DNA of 64,000 nucleotides from Brachycybe producta (GCA_036925085.1 JAUPFP010000012.1:3268460-3332459), one strand, 5' to 3'. Numbered from the stretch's first letter, positions 26,101-41,100 are shown. The notes: generated by a model from the letters alone, not told the origin. Program-made: numbers and translations.

Positions 26101-29100
26101 TATCACGGACTTTCTTTATTGTGGAGTTGGATGGTTGACATTGGCAATGGAGATGACACATTGCCATTGAAATCTGAAGTATGGCTTTTATTTTCTTTCT
26201 TGTCTGCTGTTTGTTCTCATTTGTAATTTTTGTTCTGAATCACTAGATCTTGAAAACGCTTCAAATACTACCAATATCTAACAAGAATGTGTTAACAGAC
26301 AGCAAAGTAATGCCTGTAGTTCAACGTTGGGCAATTCAAATTGTTGAATACGTTACTTCGCAAAGGACAAAGGTCGATTCTATTGCTTGCGACTCTTCTG
26401 TGGTTATATCTTCAAAGGAAAACGGTTTGGGGACGGAAGACAGCTCTTTAGACGTCGATTCTCTGCAAACAAAGTTAGCCGATGTCAAAGATGTGAAGGA
26501 GAGCAGCGAATCAAATGTGGCCGTTGATGAATCTACAAACGTTTCGTCAAATTTGACCGATGTCGTTAATAGTAAAACAGAAAATAATGTTAGCACTAAG
26601 ATTGAAGATAACTTGGATGATAAAAACGACTATACGGTCTCGGAAACAGTCGACAAAGATATTCCGATGGAATCTGATAAGGAGAATGAGGACGATTTGT
26701 CAATTGAAGAGAAAATTATGAAAATGGAGGGTGAAACCGATATTTCACTGGAGAACAAAGACGTTGAAGGTGCAACACAAGAAGAACAAACTACGATGGT
26801 GCCATCTGAACTTAGTCTTGCCGACAGTGAAAGTCATACGACTTCTTCATCACCAACTCAACTGCAGTCTGATGTGAAAGTGGAGGTGAAAGATGCGGTT
26901 CGGGAAGCGGAAGAGATTTCCAGTTTGGCGAGTGAGCTATTAGATACGTGGAGCAATTTAAAAGAAGTTTATCGCATTCCGAAGAGAGAGCAGAATCAGA
27001 ATAGACTCGAACATGAAAGAGAAGCTGGTATGTGATTTTTTTTTTATCGAGACGTAGCTTAAGTTAATAAAAATGATAGCTAGTGCTTATGCGATTGCTA
27101 AAGCCGCAGGGACACGATACTTTGTATGCTCGGATCGAGTGCACCCTGATGCTTACACGGTCATTACTCGTATCGTGCAAACGTATGATCCGAGCCCATT
27201 CGGACGGCGGCGTCGGAGCCGAGCGAAGTTGGACCGGGCTCAACATTTTGCGAGTCACTTCGAAGACGAGTAGCATTAAGAAATGGCGGCGGAATGCGGA
27301 ACAGTGCAAGGAGCTTGCACTAGAAAGTGGACTTTGTGGAACTGTACGAAGCCGAAGAAGTGTTATGGAACATAAAGTTGTCTGATACTTTTCAACACGA
27401 GATCGGACATTTTTATAACGATCCTAGTAGCAGGAAGTGAAAAGCATCCGATTCCGGGTAGCTCGGACGAGTGCATTCGGTCCTTGTGAACTCTAGCGTG
27501 TCACCGCGGCCTAAGCATGGCTAAGGCAAACGTGATACAATGTTACATTGCTTAGGGGATAAGCATGCACAAATGCCAGAAGAAGTCAAACTAACTTTTA
27601 TCTTGTGCTTAAATTGGCTGACTAGATAATTATTTTGTTTTTGTCCTCCCGGATGGCGCCACTGCAGCGGCTTTTGGAAAATTTAAACGCAAAAACGTCA
27701 AGCAAACTTTTTTGAAAACAACAGTACGAAAAAGTTAAAATTATTTTCAAAACTCGAATGGTTGAAGATTATGCTAAATTTTTTCTTGGCATTATCGTAA
27801 AAAATAAACCTTTTATAACTGTTTGAAAATGACCCGTTTTTAGGGTTTTTTCCATTAAAATTTTATGAAAAACTAATTTTGTCTTTTTCAAACTGTCATA
27901 AAAAGTTTGTTTTTAAAGGCATCAATCACCATGAAAAAAGTTTTCAAAACACTTTCATAATGTTTTGCCTGAAAAGCCACTATAGTGGCGCCAACCGCGA
28001 AAGGGGTGGGGGGGGGGTGGAGGGAGCCACCTTGAAGATATTTTTAATACCTCTAGGTTTTTTGTTAAAGGACTTCAGGTTTAGTGATAATTTGTATTAC
28101 AATATATGTGGAGGTGGGACGAATCCTAAATTTTCTCGAATCCTAATCCTAAAATGTTCTCGATTTTCCCGAGTCTCGAACCTCTTGAATCCTTCATATA
28201 AGAATCCTATATTATTCATTAAAAAGATACATATAAATGAAATAATATTAAATTATTAATAATAAAAAAGTGTGGCACTCAGGGTCGCCACAAGGTGATG
28301 ATATTGGTGATCCGGCTACCACCGAAATTGCAACAATCGCCGTTTTTTGTTAATGAGAACGCCTCTATTGGACGTTAATGAAGTTAAAAATAATTTTATC
28401 AAAGTTTTTAGCAGGTTTTTTTTAGGTTAGGATTCTTAAGATTCGAAAGACGATAAAAGCGCGAAAATTCGAGTTTTCAACTCTCAAATATTTTTTCAAG
28501 ATTCGCGGAATTTGAGGATTCGAATGGCTCCATTCTTAATTATAAGCAGCTTACAATAATGTTTCACAAGAACGTATTTTTTTTCTCACAACAGATGAGA
28601 AGGAAAGTAGTGAGAAAGACCGAGACAGTGACAGGGATCGGCGCGAACGAACATGGGACAGAGATGGAGACAGGAGAGATAGAGATCGTGAAGGAGATGG
28701 GCGCTATGAACGTTTTCGTGACAAGTATGATCGCCATGATGACAGGCACAGAAGTGCGTAAATTAAAATTGTCTTTATAAATTTACTACTTTGTTCTTTT
28801 GCCGCCTCTTCATTTGTGTTTTTGTGTTTATTTTAGGTAACAATGATTATGATCGTGGGCAGAGATCAAGAAGTGGTCGTGATTCACCCCCTGATAGGGA
28901 ACGTCGAGGGAAAAGAGATAGGTGGCGAGGTGAAGACGACGAATCGGAACGGAAAAGGTGTGGGGAAAGATATAAAATTTGGGATTATATCAAATGTTTG
29001 ATTCGTTTGCTCTCTTCTATGTTCGTTTTAGGCAGGGTGGTTTGTCTAGTAAACAAAGCAAATTACAACGACGGCGAGAGTTTGAACTTAAGGTGCAGCA

Positions 29101-32100
29101 GGAGGAAGAGGAGGCCATTCGCAGGCAGCACGAGGAGTATTATAGACAGCAGCAAGAGGCACATATGATGGCTGTTGACCCCACTCTGTATTACGATCCA
29201 AATTATTGTCCTATTCCGCCTCATGGTGGTCACGTTCCCTTCTTTGATCCGGCTACGGGTTATCCTCTACCCACTGTACCTATTCCAACTCAAGGTAAGG
29301 GTTTATTTTTTATTTACTTCAAACATTTTTTTTTGTATTACAAGTGGTTCACGAACCCTGTTTATCAGCATAAATATATAAAGGCATGTTGTGCCTGGGC
29401 TGGGTATCGCCATTAGATGGCGCCACCTCTCCTTAGAGCTAATTTCCTTTTTGGTGACTGCAATTCTATGAACATGTAAAAACAATAGATGTTCAATGGA
29501 TTTTCACAAAAATGTAACGGTATTCTTGATAAAATGAAACATAATTTGTAGGGAGAGTAATTGGAATGTGCCACGGACGTCAATGGGGCGATATATAGGC
29601 TACTGTAACTATGGGCCGATATAAATATCGGCCGTTATAGGGGCGCTGACATTGTTAACTATTACCATTTGCGAAAAAGTAGTTTTTAAAAATATTTCTA
29701 ACGTCTTAATTAAAATATAAACGGTATGTCATGAATAAGAAAACAAAATTAACTTACTTTGATAATCTGTTTGTGAGCTTTTGACATCAACCAACATTTT
29801 ATTACCAACCTTTAGATGACATTTTCTACTTTTCGTTTCTTCTCTGAGCAGTATGACACCTGCACAGAGAAGATCCGAGCTGTAGAGAGAGCTGGATGGA
29901 GATAGATTGTAGTCACTCTTCTGCATGGGGGTGAAATCGATGCAGGAGAGTGGCGGCCATCTCTCTCTCTTCCGGTTGATGCTGATATACATCTTCTCCA
30001 TCGGTATCCCGACCAGAGAAGATGTTGTAGCTGCTGAGAATCGTATAGCTCCTGCCCTATGAAACCTCCGGCCTCTGAAGAGAAGTTATTTACATAGACA
30101 TAAAGACAACGCTACTTCTTGTTACAACACTTTTATTCATTCCTTGTAAGAAGTACAGATACAAGGGTGAATAGTAAAATACTAACTGTGAATCCTCAGG
30201 CCCATGATTTGGAATGTATCTCAAAAACAGGCAAAGGAAAGAACTTAGGAACAAAGAGGAACATGGTCCTTTTATACCTTGGACCTGTGTACACCTGCGA
30301 GGTGTAACCAGGTCCAAGTGACCATGGTCCTTTATGTATCAATCCGCCGCTTGGGCATGAGTCAGAAAGGTGAGTCAGAGAGGAGGGAGGGACGGTTGAG
30401 AGTTGTTTACCCCCCAGGCTATGGTTTTGGCGGGATCACGATTTACAGGGTGTTACATGTTGTATTGTGATGAAACGCACACAAGAGGAGTAAATACCCG
30501 ACTCAGTACCTCCTACAACTGCAATCTTCTAACAGATCTATTTTTTTTCCGTTGGGTCGCCCGCAATAAAAAAAGAAGATACCGATCCAACAGAAAAAGT
30601 TTGCAAGTCGTGTACATTAGGGTGGTCCTTTGATATATATGGTAATTTTTAAATTCAAATATTTCATGTTCTGACCCCCCAGAATTGTTCTCCCAACCAA
30701 AAAAATAGTCTACATAAAAGTTTATAAATTTTAATTGATATTTAGAGGTAGCTCAATGAATTCAAAGTTTTCGTAATAGCGTAATCATTACGTATTCTCC
30801 TAAAATTATATACCATTGTTTATCTAGTGTCACTAATATTGAAATAATTAGAATGAACTATTTTGTATACATAAGTTACAATTAAAACACAACAATGTAA
30901 TTTATGCACATTTTATTAACATTGGACCAAACATGTAATGACTACAAAGTAGCTAATGTAGTCTTTTTGCAATCTGGATAACGACTAGAATGTTCTTTCA
31001 CAACTTGAAGCAAATACTGTTTCTGATCTTCATTTTTTGTTAATATTGGATTGTACTCTTTCATCAATGCCACACCTCTTTCAGCATTGTCATTCACAAC
31101 TTGTAAATGTTTTATGATATCCTTAGCTTGCTTGTAGTCTTCTCGCAGATGCCATATCTTTGGATCATGTTCTAAGAACCTTTTGGAAATGCCAAGATGG
31201 TCAAATAAGTGTATTGAGTTCTTCGATACAAAGTCTTCTATTCTCATATTAACGGAGCCACTGGCACTCATTTGGATTTTCTTCAGAGGCTGATCTGCAC
31301 CTTCCTTTTCATAAAGATATTTTAGCATTGCCTGTTTTGATTTGATTGGCACACTGTCATCAAAAAATGCCAATCCAACTAGTTCCTCACTTAAGTACCA
31401 AAGATGTCCCTCAAATTTTTTGCAAGTAACATTGGATATTGAAGGATTGATTTTTTTATAATCTCTAAGCTTTTGCAGAAGCTGTAGATCATTGAAAGCT
31501 GCAGTAATGGGAAGTGGGGCAGTGAACCAAGCCTTGATGTAGACATAAACAAGAAAGACACATATGTTGCATAGTCCTTTTTCTTCTCTTGCAGCGAGAG
31601 TAAACTGGTTACGAAACAGCCACATTTTTAGTGAGTATATTGCTTTGGACATCCATCTTGCATGATGTACAGCCCCAGTGGCTAAAAATCGCACACCTCG
31701 TGGTGGTGTACCTCCCAGAAAGATAATAGCTAATTCTAAACATTCTCTGTAATCATCTCTGATTTTAGTGTCAGTTTGTTGAAGCTGGTTAGTACAGAAT
31801 TCAATGACATTGTCTTTTTCATCTTTCATCACAAGCTGTACCGTTTCACTGCTGTCTAAAGACATGTAAGATGACTGATCTATTTTAACCCAGAACTGCT
31901 TGAATCGCTTGAATATGGTTACATCAGGGCCAGACGAGGTACAACCCATGGCTTCATTAAATGCACTAGCAAGAACAAGTTCTAAGATATGGTGACGACA
32001 TGCCAAGTACAGAAGATCCTTCTGCAATTTCTGCTCTAACAGAATACAAGTTCCATTTCTGTGACCTGTGTTGCTAGATGTGGTATCGAAGCACATAGCT

Positions 32101-35100
32101 TTCACTTGATCGACAACATCCCATTCTTTAAGTAAATCTGCAACAGCAGTTGCCTGACACTCCCCAGTGCCTGCCTGCAACTTAGGCACACCTAGAAGCT
32201 GGTTAACACCTAAACCTGAAACAATCACAGGAAGGCGATTCACTTTCTCATTTCCTGTTAGATCCAGAAGAAGTTTGCCATCCCAGTGTACAACGAGTGG
32301 TGTAGAAGTGTGGAATTCGTTTTTTAGTCTTAATGCCACTTTTTTACGTATGCTACCTCTCTGTCTTCTTATTGATGACCTATTGAGATTAAAATCTTTT
32401 ATGTTGTGGCCAAGACCCTGAGCTGCTGCTGCCAAGAGAAATGTAGCTTTACGGTCACTCAACTTAGCTCTATCCAATGCCGATGCTACTGATGGCGTGA
32501 CAATGTTTATATGTGCCCTCTTATTTTGTTTAGTTGGTGATTCTGATGTGGATTGTTTCCTTATTGTGACATTCTGATTTGGAACTACATTGTATTTGTT
32601 TTCACTACTACTAGCTTGATCATCACTGTCACTGCTGAAATCTAAGACATTTCCCACAAACGCTTTTTGTTGGTTTTCACACTTCTGCTTAAACTCTTCG
32701 AATTTTCTTTTCCGTTTGTCAATCCTCAATTCCTTTCCAGCCAAAACTTTGTCAACTTGACCAAAGCATCCTCGCCGACCTTTTTCTCTCTGTGCAAGTA
32801 GAAAATCCTTGTCTTCTTGAATAGTAATCATTGTGAGGGCATCCTTATGAGCAATGTCAAATAAATTATCGAGGTCATCTTTAAACTGACTCTCATGACT
32901 TTGCTGAACAGCACTTTTCCTATTACAATTTTTTTTTCAGTTTGACCCACTTCTCATGAAGCTGTTCTGTCTTCTTAACACAGTCCTGTTCATGTCTTAT
33001 GGGAATTCGGGCTTTTTCCCAAAATACTGCAGCTTCTTTTACAGCACTACGGGAACTTTCACGGATTGTCTTTTTTAAGGTTCGGTGGTGATAAAAAAAT
33101 ACACTGAGCACTTGTTTATTAGAGGGTAACTTGGATCCCTTGATAGAGGTCTCTTCTGACCCAATAAGCCACAAAGTATTGGTCTTTCTGGTTGCAGTAG
33201 CCATAACTATTAATTTTTCACTTTACCTGCAATAATAGAGAAAAATCTTAAAAAAGAAAGAATTTCATATTCATTGAGCTACCCCTAAATATTTCTTGAC
33301 TGTAATATAACTTTGCACAACATAATTTTATACATAGTAGAACAACATGAGAGGGTCAGACAAAGACTTTTAAAAACTTAAAAAATAAGGACCACCCTAG
33401 TGTACATGTTTTGGGTATTTTCGCCTCTTGTGTTCGTTTTACAAGAATTTCAACAATTTATGAAGGTAGGTTAATTTTATTTTCTTAAAAATAATAAATT
33501 GTTAGAAATATTTTTTAAAAACATTTTTTTTGCAAACAATAATTGTTTTAACGTTGTCAGTGCCATTATAATGGCCGGTAGCGTTATATCGGCCCATAGT
33601 TATAGCCATTTTAGGAAACTGGCGAAACTTGTTTGTGATTTTACAGTTTTATTTATGTGAATTTTGGCTGTGATTTGATGTGAAACATTGGGCTTGTTTG
33701 AATAAAAATGAGCGAATTTAATGAAGCAGAAAGTGTTTTAGGACTTGAACAGGACACAAAGGTTTTTTTTATTAAAGCCTGTATTAAATAGGAAAATACC
33801 TTTAAAGGATTTCGTTACCCTTCCAGTTTCTAAAACCCATTGAGGTGTTGCTTGATGTTGCTTCTGAATTAGTGCTGGAGCTGGGGGTTTTTTTGGGGAG
33901 GGGGGCGGTTTCAGTTTTCACCAATAGTTTGTTTTCTCTTCGTCATCATTTTGAAAGGACAAATATTGCTTAAAATATCACATGGAATCTTTAAAAAAAA
34001 ACGAACTGAATTGTTTCCTGCAAGTCATGTAGGGTGGCTTGGTTTCAAAGGCGTAGCTAGGGAACGGAAAGACCCGCAACTGCAAAAGGGGGGGGGGGGG
34101 TGCAAAAAACGAAATCAAAGTCGATGTAATTTCAAAAATAATTTAATAAATTAAACAAGTGATTCCGAATCACTCGCTTAATTTATTCAGTTATTTTCGA
34201 AAATAAATCGACTTCAATTTCGTTTATTGTGCATAGAACATTTTTTAGGGGGTGCTATTTTGATGAACGACGGAACGGTCCGAAGAACGGTACAAACAGT
34301 CAGAAAAATAGTAGGATCAATCCGCGGGGTTGGTTTAGTAAATTAAGTTGTTGCAAGGGAATCTGGGGGACGCGGTTTTTAAGAATAATAATTACGTAAC
34401 ATTCCCGTTTCCGTACGGTTAGCAGAGAGATCTCTGTTCGCCATTCGAAAGTGTCGAGTGAATGTTGATGATTAAGTCTTTCGGTCGATTGGCTCCTGTG
34501 TTGTATACGTAACCACCAGGGACACAAGGGTCGGTACCTCAGGAGTCCAGAGGTAGAAAATAGCGTAGATATGTCTTCTTACACGTGGCTGCTGGAGGCT
34601 TCCTTCTCTTGCTGGTCGAATCATCGGCTAAGTGGCGGCTGTAACATAAGTCCCACTTCAAATAAAATAACTGAGTCCACACATAGATTCATATATTTCA
34701 AATAAGATACTTTATTCACCAAAACAGCGACTCGCTGTGGATTGAGCGTATCAGTGGTCTCTAGTCTGTAGATTTAGCCAGTCTGATTCTCAATCCAAGT
34801 AGTCCAGCTTATATACTCGTAATACAATACAAACATATGATTGTGCCAAACATATGTGTGTCCAAGTCTCTTGGACACAACCAGGACCTTCAATTAATTA
34901 ACAATCTAAAAACGACAACATCTATAAGATGTAACAAAATATAACAATAAAATCCAATTAAGAATTCAAACGAAAAGGACTTCTTCATCCTTTTCGTTAC
35001 ACTTGACCGGAGTTTCACTGGCCAAAAGTTCTATATCGTCAATTCTTCTAGGAACTATTCTATAAGAATTGATGATACAGTGTGATTAAAAGAAACGACG

Positions 35101-38100
35101 AATTACAAACGATGAATTCGTTACAATTAAATCAAATTAGTCCATTGTTCCGACTGTTCTCTAATTAGTTCCGTGGGAGGAACAGACCCCCTGCAACAAG
35201 CTTCATTTTTACTAAACCTAACTTTCCGACTGTTCCGCCGTTCGTCAAAATAGCACATCCCCCCAGTATGAGGGCTAAGTGGAGAGGGAGGGAAAGGTAG
35301 CACAAAGTTTTACGCGGCCCGGGGGGGGGGCGCAACCAAGCCTAGCTGCGCCACTGCTTGGTTGTAACTATTGTGTTTTCATGATTTTAACCACTTGGTT
35401 CTTTTAAATAAACCTTTGGTTTTAACTAGGGGTGTTACGTTCGAATCCTGCGAATCTTGAAAAATATTCGAGATTCGAAAACGCGAATCTTCGCGCTTTT
35501 TTGTCTTTCGAATCTTTAGAATCCTAACCTAAAAAAGCTGTTAAAAATTTTGGTAAAGTTAGTTTTAACTCCAATGACGTCCAATAGAAGCGTTCACGAA
35601 CAAAAAAAACGGCGATTGTTGCAAATTCTGTGGTATCCGGATCACCAATATTGTCATGGGGTGACTCTTGAGTGCTACGCCGTTTTTTATTATTAATAAT
35701 TTAATATTATTTCATTTATTTGTATCTTCTTAATGAATAACGTAGGATTCTTATATGAAGGATTCGAGATTCAGGATATTCGAAGAACCTTTTAGGATTC
35801 GGATTCAAGAAAATTTAGGATTTTTCCCACCTCTAGTTTAAACTAAAAAACAAAACTAGGTTTGAACCCCCCAAAAAACTGGTTAATTTAGTTTTTTTCT
35901 TCAAACTAAAAAACCAGCCACCCTGTGCAAGCAAGTCAGTGTACAAGAACATGGACAAGTTGTGTAAGAGCAGCAACAGTGTGTTACAGAGTTTTGTGCA
36001 GGGCATATTGCAGCGAATGTTGCTGTACAGAGATACCCAGTGAGATGACCGCTTTACTGTTGATCTGTAGTTGGGTTACCTCCGTATATTTATCTAACTA
36101 TTTATGATATTTCAATCTGACAAAGAGAAACTATCGCTAACTACTCTGTTGTAGATAGTTTCTGTTTTATTCAGTGTGCTTGAAGGGTTCACGTTGAAGT
36201 TCAACTGGCAACATTTTGTTCTCTTAAACGTGGGCCCAGGTTGCTGTTTTTAGTTTCGAAAATACTTGTCTTTTTGTCAAGTTTTGCGTGGTTGTTTTCG
36301 AAACGCACAGTATTCACGAGACGCACAGTATTCACGAGTTCTAGTGACAATTTGTCGTGAATGTTTACTTAACTAACTCTTACTTGTAATTTACTATTAG
36401 AGCCTATGGTGATTATGGGAGCAATGCCTCCACCAGATGTTGCAACGGCAGTAGTTGAGGATGGAACTTCTCTAGCTGTGGCAGCGTCATCCCCGTCGAC
36501 AAATGTATCTGCAGTTCCAACTCAGATTGTCTATCCTGTTTATCCACCTGGAACTACTCCTGCACCGGTACATTTTTACATTTGCCATTTTTTTTTATAT
36601 CGGAAGGTTCATTTTATATAAAAAAAAGTGTTGTTTTCATCTTTAATGTTAAACTGTTTTTTAAGATAAATTATTGTTTTTCGTAGAAAAGAACAATTTT
36701 CGCTTGTTTAGGTCTTGTTTCCCCTGGGGTGAAAATTTGAACTTTTTGGAAAATGTCAACTGGTGAAAAAAGAGAAGAAACGTTGTCCCCGCCTATGATA
36801 GTGAATGGGTGGGGGAGCCATTTGTGTTGTATTTTTCGCCAGTTGAAAAATCTTCAGAAAAGTTCTAATTTTCGCCCCAGGGGTAACAAGGCATTACCGA
36901 GATGTGTTGTGGAGGCAAAGTGCGAAATTTGATCAGAATTATTAAGGACTGAGTCATAGCTATAACAGCTCAAACTAATATTATCAAATAATAAATATTA
37001 AGGTGGCTTCAAACTTTTTTTTTAATTTCAATATTACTGTATAATAAAAACTAGTGGGGTAACCCGTCGTAAATGACGGGAGCAAAATTCTTGTTTAATT
37101 TTGCTACTGAAATTATTTAACTATTTCAGAGCCTAGAAACACGTCCTGGATCTTGTTGTTTTGAACAGACGACAAGAAGACAAATGAGTGTTCTTATATG
37201 GTGTTACTAAAACTGCAGGAAATCACCTCACAATTACTCAATTAAAATACAGGAAAGCGCAAAATGCAATAAAAAGTATTGTTCTTTACGTGCTTGATTT
37301 AAATAATTTTTCAAAAGGTCCTTCTATTTTTAAACAAGGTTCAAAATCGTTCGTTTTTTAACCCCATGTTAAATCCCATTGTATCAAAAACCATCAAACA
37401 AACATTTGAAAAACTCTCGTTAAAAACGATTTAGAACAATAACAAAATAATTAGCACATACTTTCATGCATTGGCTTCACTTCACGATGTTTCCTTTTTA
37501 TAAATTTTGACAAGGTCCTTCTATTTTTCTAATAACGTTTAAAATTATAAATTGTTTTACTCTATGTTAAGTCCAATAGGAGCAAAACACCATCCCACAA
37601 ACGTTAGAAGAACTTTCATTAAAATGATTTAGAACAACCAGACAAAATTAGCACGTACTTACACGTGTTTATTGCCTTTACGGTGATTCTTTTTTCTAAA
37701 TTATGAAAGGTCCTTCAATTTTTAAACAAGGTTCAAAATCGATCGTTTTTTTTTAACTCCATGTTAAGTCCCATAGGAGTAAAAAACCGTGACCCAAACA
37801 TTTGAAGAACTCCCATTAAAAACGACTTAGAACAATCACATAAAAATTAGCATGTGCATTAATCTATTGGCTTCACACTGTTTCCTTTTTACAAGGTTAA
37901 CACGCGAAATTATTTTTCTATTAATTATTATGTGACTTGAAAAAACCGTTTTTCAATCAAAAACGATCGCAGCGCCTACATTCGGAGAAATTTTGAACTA
38001 AACGCTGTATCTAGGCTCTTCATTCAAATACTTCATTATTAATTTATTATAAATGACATTTTGTGTGAATGTCTGGTTGTCATGAAGTAATTTGCCTTGA

Positions 38101-41100
38101 CCGCTTGCATTATTCATAAGCACCTTAATGTAGTTTGGGATCTTGGATCGGGAGAGCGCAGCATAAAGTTGACCATTTTAGAACGGTAGAAGATTGTGTT
38201 GATAGTTTTTTCATAACAATATCTTATACTTTTTATAGTAGTTTGAAAGTAATCCGTATTTTGTTTTTTTCCGCCATCAACATTTCACAAAAAACGATTT
38301 TTCCCTTTTTCAAACTGTCGTAGAAAGTTTCATTTTGAAAGATATCGTCATGAAAATACTTTTAGTAATATTACCAAACTATCCTAGGTTTCTAAAATTC
38401 TTTGAATATTTTCGTAATGTTTTAGTTTGTTGTTAAAGTTTGCTTGAAAACATTAAAATTTTTCCAGAACTTAGGAGGGGGCTTGTCGGGACTCCCCGGG
38501 ACAGAGATCTGAAAACCAGGACTACTGGGATTATTAATCTTAGTGAATCTCGTACATCATTTTCTTCTATGTTCTAACCTTTTTTTTAACTATCTTCAGG
38601 GATGCTGCGTCCCTAGCGGAATCATGACAGGCGCTTTTTTCTATAGACTTTTTTGTGGTTGAGCAGTCGTTTTATATAGAGAAAGGTTTTGTGGTTAAGC
38701 ATATATTTTTTCCCCTCGAAGGTTCCAGCTGGATATATTGCTCCATCGCCTCAGCAAGGAGCTGGTGCACATTTTGTTCCTCCACAAGGACAACCGTTGT
38801 ATTACCCACCTCAAGGCGTGGTTGTCCAACTTCCTCCCGACCAAGCTGTTCGTGTTTATTAATTGGCATAAAATCTGTTATAGCGATATCTTTGATTTGA
38901 TTTAATATGTGATACTTATATATACAGGGTCCTTGGAATCAGGTTGTACCAAATGATGTTCTAGAGGAAAGTTCACCACCACCACCGGAACCTCCAAAAA
39001 TTGTGCCGCCTGCGAAATTGCCTACTGGTTGGAAAACGGCCAAAGATTCTGAAGGAAATGTTTACTATTATCATGCAGTTACGCGGCAGACGCAGTGGGA
39101 ACCTCCAGTAGCAGACGAAACGGATCTGGAGCTAGAGACACTTGCTTTCGAAGAACCAAAAGTAAATTTTAACTCGTACTACAAATTGCTTTGTACAGTT
39201 TTTACTGATGGTTGCTAATGTTTGTTATCTTAATAATTGTCTAAAAATAGAAGAAAAAGGGGACGACAACAGCTGTGGCTGACACTTCTAGTGAACTTGC
39301 TCGTCGTATTAAGGAGTTTTTTCGCTCGAAAATGTCGCAGTTTATTGTGCAATGTCTTAATCCATATCGGAAACCCGACTGCAAACTCGGTCGCATTTCC
39401 TCTACGGACGAGTTCAAACATTTAGCTCGCAAGGTAAATTCTCATTTCCTACGTTTTTTTTTCTTTCGTAACTCGTGTAAAGAATTAATATTTTGGAATA
39501 TGCATTTTATGAAATGTGAAAAGTTGAGTTTGTAAAAAAAGGGAACAACTGATGGCTCGCGTGGGAAACCATTCCACTAAATTTTATGTCAATTAGTGAT
39601 GGGTAATTTCATGAAATTTATGAAAAGTTGTAAAATTAATTCAAATTCGTGAAATAAAACAAGATAATTGCATCATTTTACATTAATTTGATATACTAAT
39701 GGCACAGAATAAAAAGTTATACAGAAGGGAAACTCTGTCGGAACCTTCATGTTGCTGTTGACAGGAAGTCGCCATCTTGAAACTGGGGGCAGAGTTGCTA
39801 TAGGCGAATCTTTAACATAGAAAGAAGCATGAAGTCTTATTCTAATTACAATTTTTATTACGTTAATTATTGGAGTTCTTTGGTCATCATTTTGAATTAA
39901 GATGCGAATTTACCCGGTTACTTGATCGAACTAGAGGCAGGCTCGGTATATAATCTAAATAGCTGGGTTTACACGAGCCTAGTAAGTTGGTCAACTCACT
40001 TGAATTCATAAACACTCACTTGAATGTATAAACCCAACAATCCATATCGGCTGATCATCTGAACAGAATCAAGTTTGAGTTTAGACGTTCAATTCGCGTT
40101 CAATGCAAGTGGATTGATCCAGTGACTTGACTCATGTAGACCCAGTTTCTTATGGAGACCTTGTCACTACCAAGTTTCAAGATGGCTGCGCTGTGGTATT
40201 TGAATGAAGTTACACTTATAAAGTTATGCCTCTTGGATTTTTTATATTCTGTACAAGCTTGTAAGAATTTTTTTTTTCAAATTTCATTTTTAATTAAGAA
40301 CCTAGATACACGTCCATCTTGTTGTTGTGAGCAGGTCGACAACGAGACAAATAATTATTCTTATATGGTGTTACTAAAATTACAAGAAATTGCCTCACAA
40401 TCGCTCAATTAAAATACATTAAAGCGCAAAATACAATAAAAAGTATTGTTCTTTACGTGCTCAATTTACATAATTTTTCAAAGGGTCCTTCTATTTTGAA
40501 ACAAGGTTCAAAATCGTTCGTTTTTTTAACCCCATGTTAAATCCCATTGGATCAAAAACCGTCCCATCAAAAAACGTTAAAAAACCGTTTTTCAATCAAA
40601 AACGATCACAGCGCCTACATTCGGAGAAATTTTGATCTAAACGCTGTATCTATGCTCTTAAGATGTGATTTGAGGGTGCCACACATAAGTATCATGGCAG
40701 GTTTAGGTTTGCAAACGTGTTTAAAATACTCCTGTGAACCAATTACAACCATCATTTTTTTCGTTTATGGTTTCAGTACTTGGAAACAGGTTTTTTTTAC
40801 AAAATAAATTTTTTAAAAAATATTTGAAACTCGTGTCACGTAAAATATTTGACATCACTAACGGTCAATGTATGAAAATAACATTAATGGCTGTTCTCGG
40901 TTATGGTTAGATAGTAAGTCAAGTTAAAGAAATCGTACCTCGGCTGGGAAAAAAAAAGTTGCATTTTTTAAAACGGTTTTTGCACTTGAGAAGCTCAGCA
41001 AAGTAAACCATAAATCATATACTCATTTTCCCAAAAAGTGTTTTTTTTTTAATTGTGCCACTCTTCCAGCCGAGGTGCAAAATGTCTAAGTTGCTTAACA

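Larger units (their letters stand above)
30618..33399 (-). mobile_element. near-complete hAT element with 8-bp duplication
   Basis: A 2782-bp element with inverted ends TAGGGTGGTCCTT and AAGGACCACCCTA, flanked on both sides by GTGTACAT (30610-30617 and 33400-33407). The 8-bp duplication and a transposase with hAT-like motifs place it in the hAT superfamily. It carries both ORFs on the minus strand and lies in SETD2 intron 14 inside the composite element. Confidence 0.85.
29606..33606. mobile_element. composite element with AACTATGGGCCGATATAA inverted ends
   Basis: The left arm (29606 to about 29750: AACTATGGGCCGATATAA, then GGCGCTGACA, AAAAATATTTCTAACG and AAAACAAAATTAACTTA) is matched in reverse complement by the right arm ending GGCCCATAGTT at about 33606. 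Between the arms sit a TRIM-like LTR unit (29757-30449) and a near-complete hAT element (30618-33399). A third, single arm of this family lies at 59953-60110. The whole composite occupies part of SETD2 intron 14. Confidence 0.6.

Noticed and set aside
30942-32831. A domesticated host gene derived from a transposase
   Set aside because: The ORF lies within intact inverted ends and a perfect 8-bp duplication, and its N-terminal part is out of frame, so a mobile element is the simpler reading.
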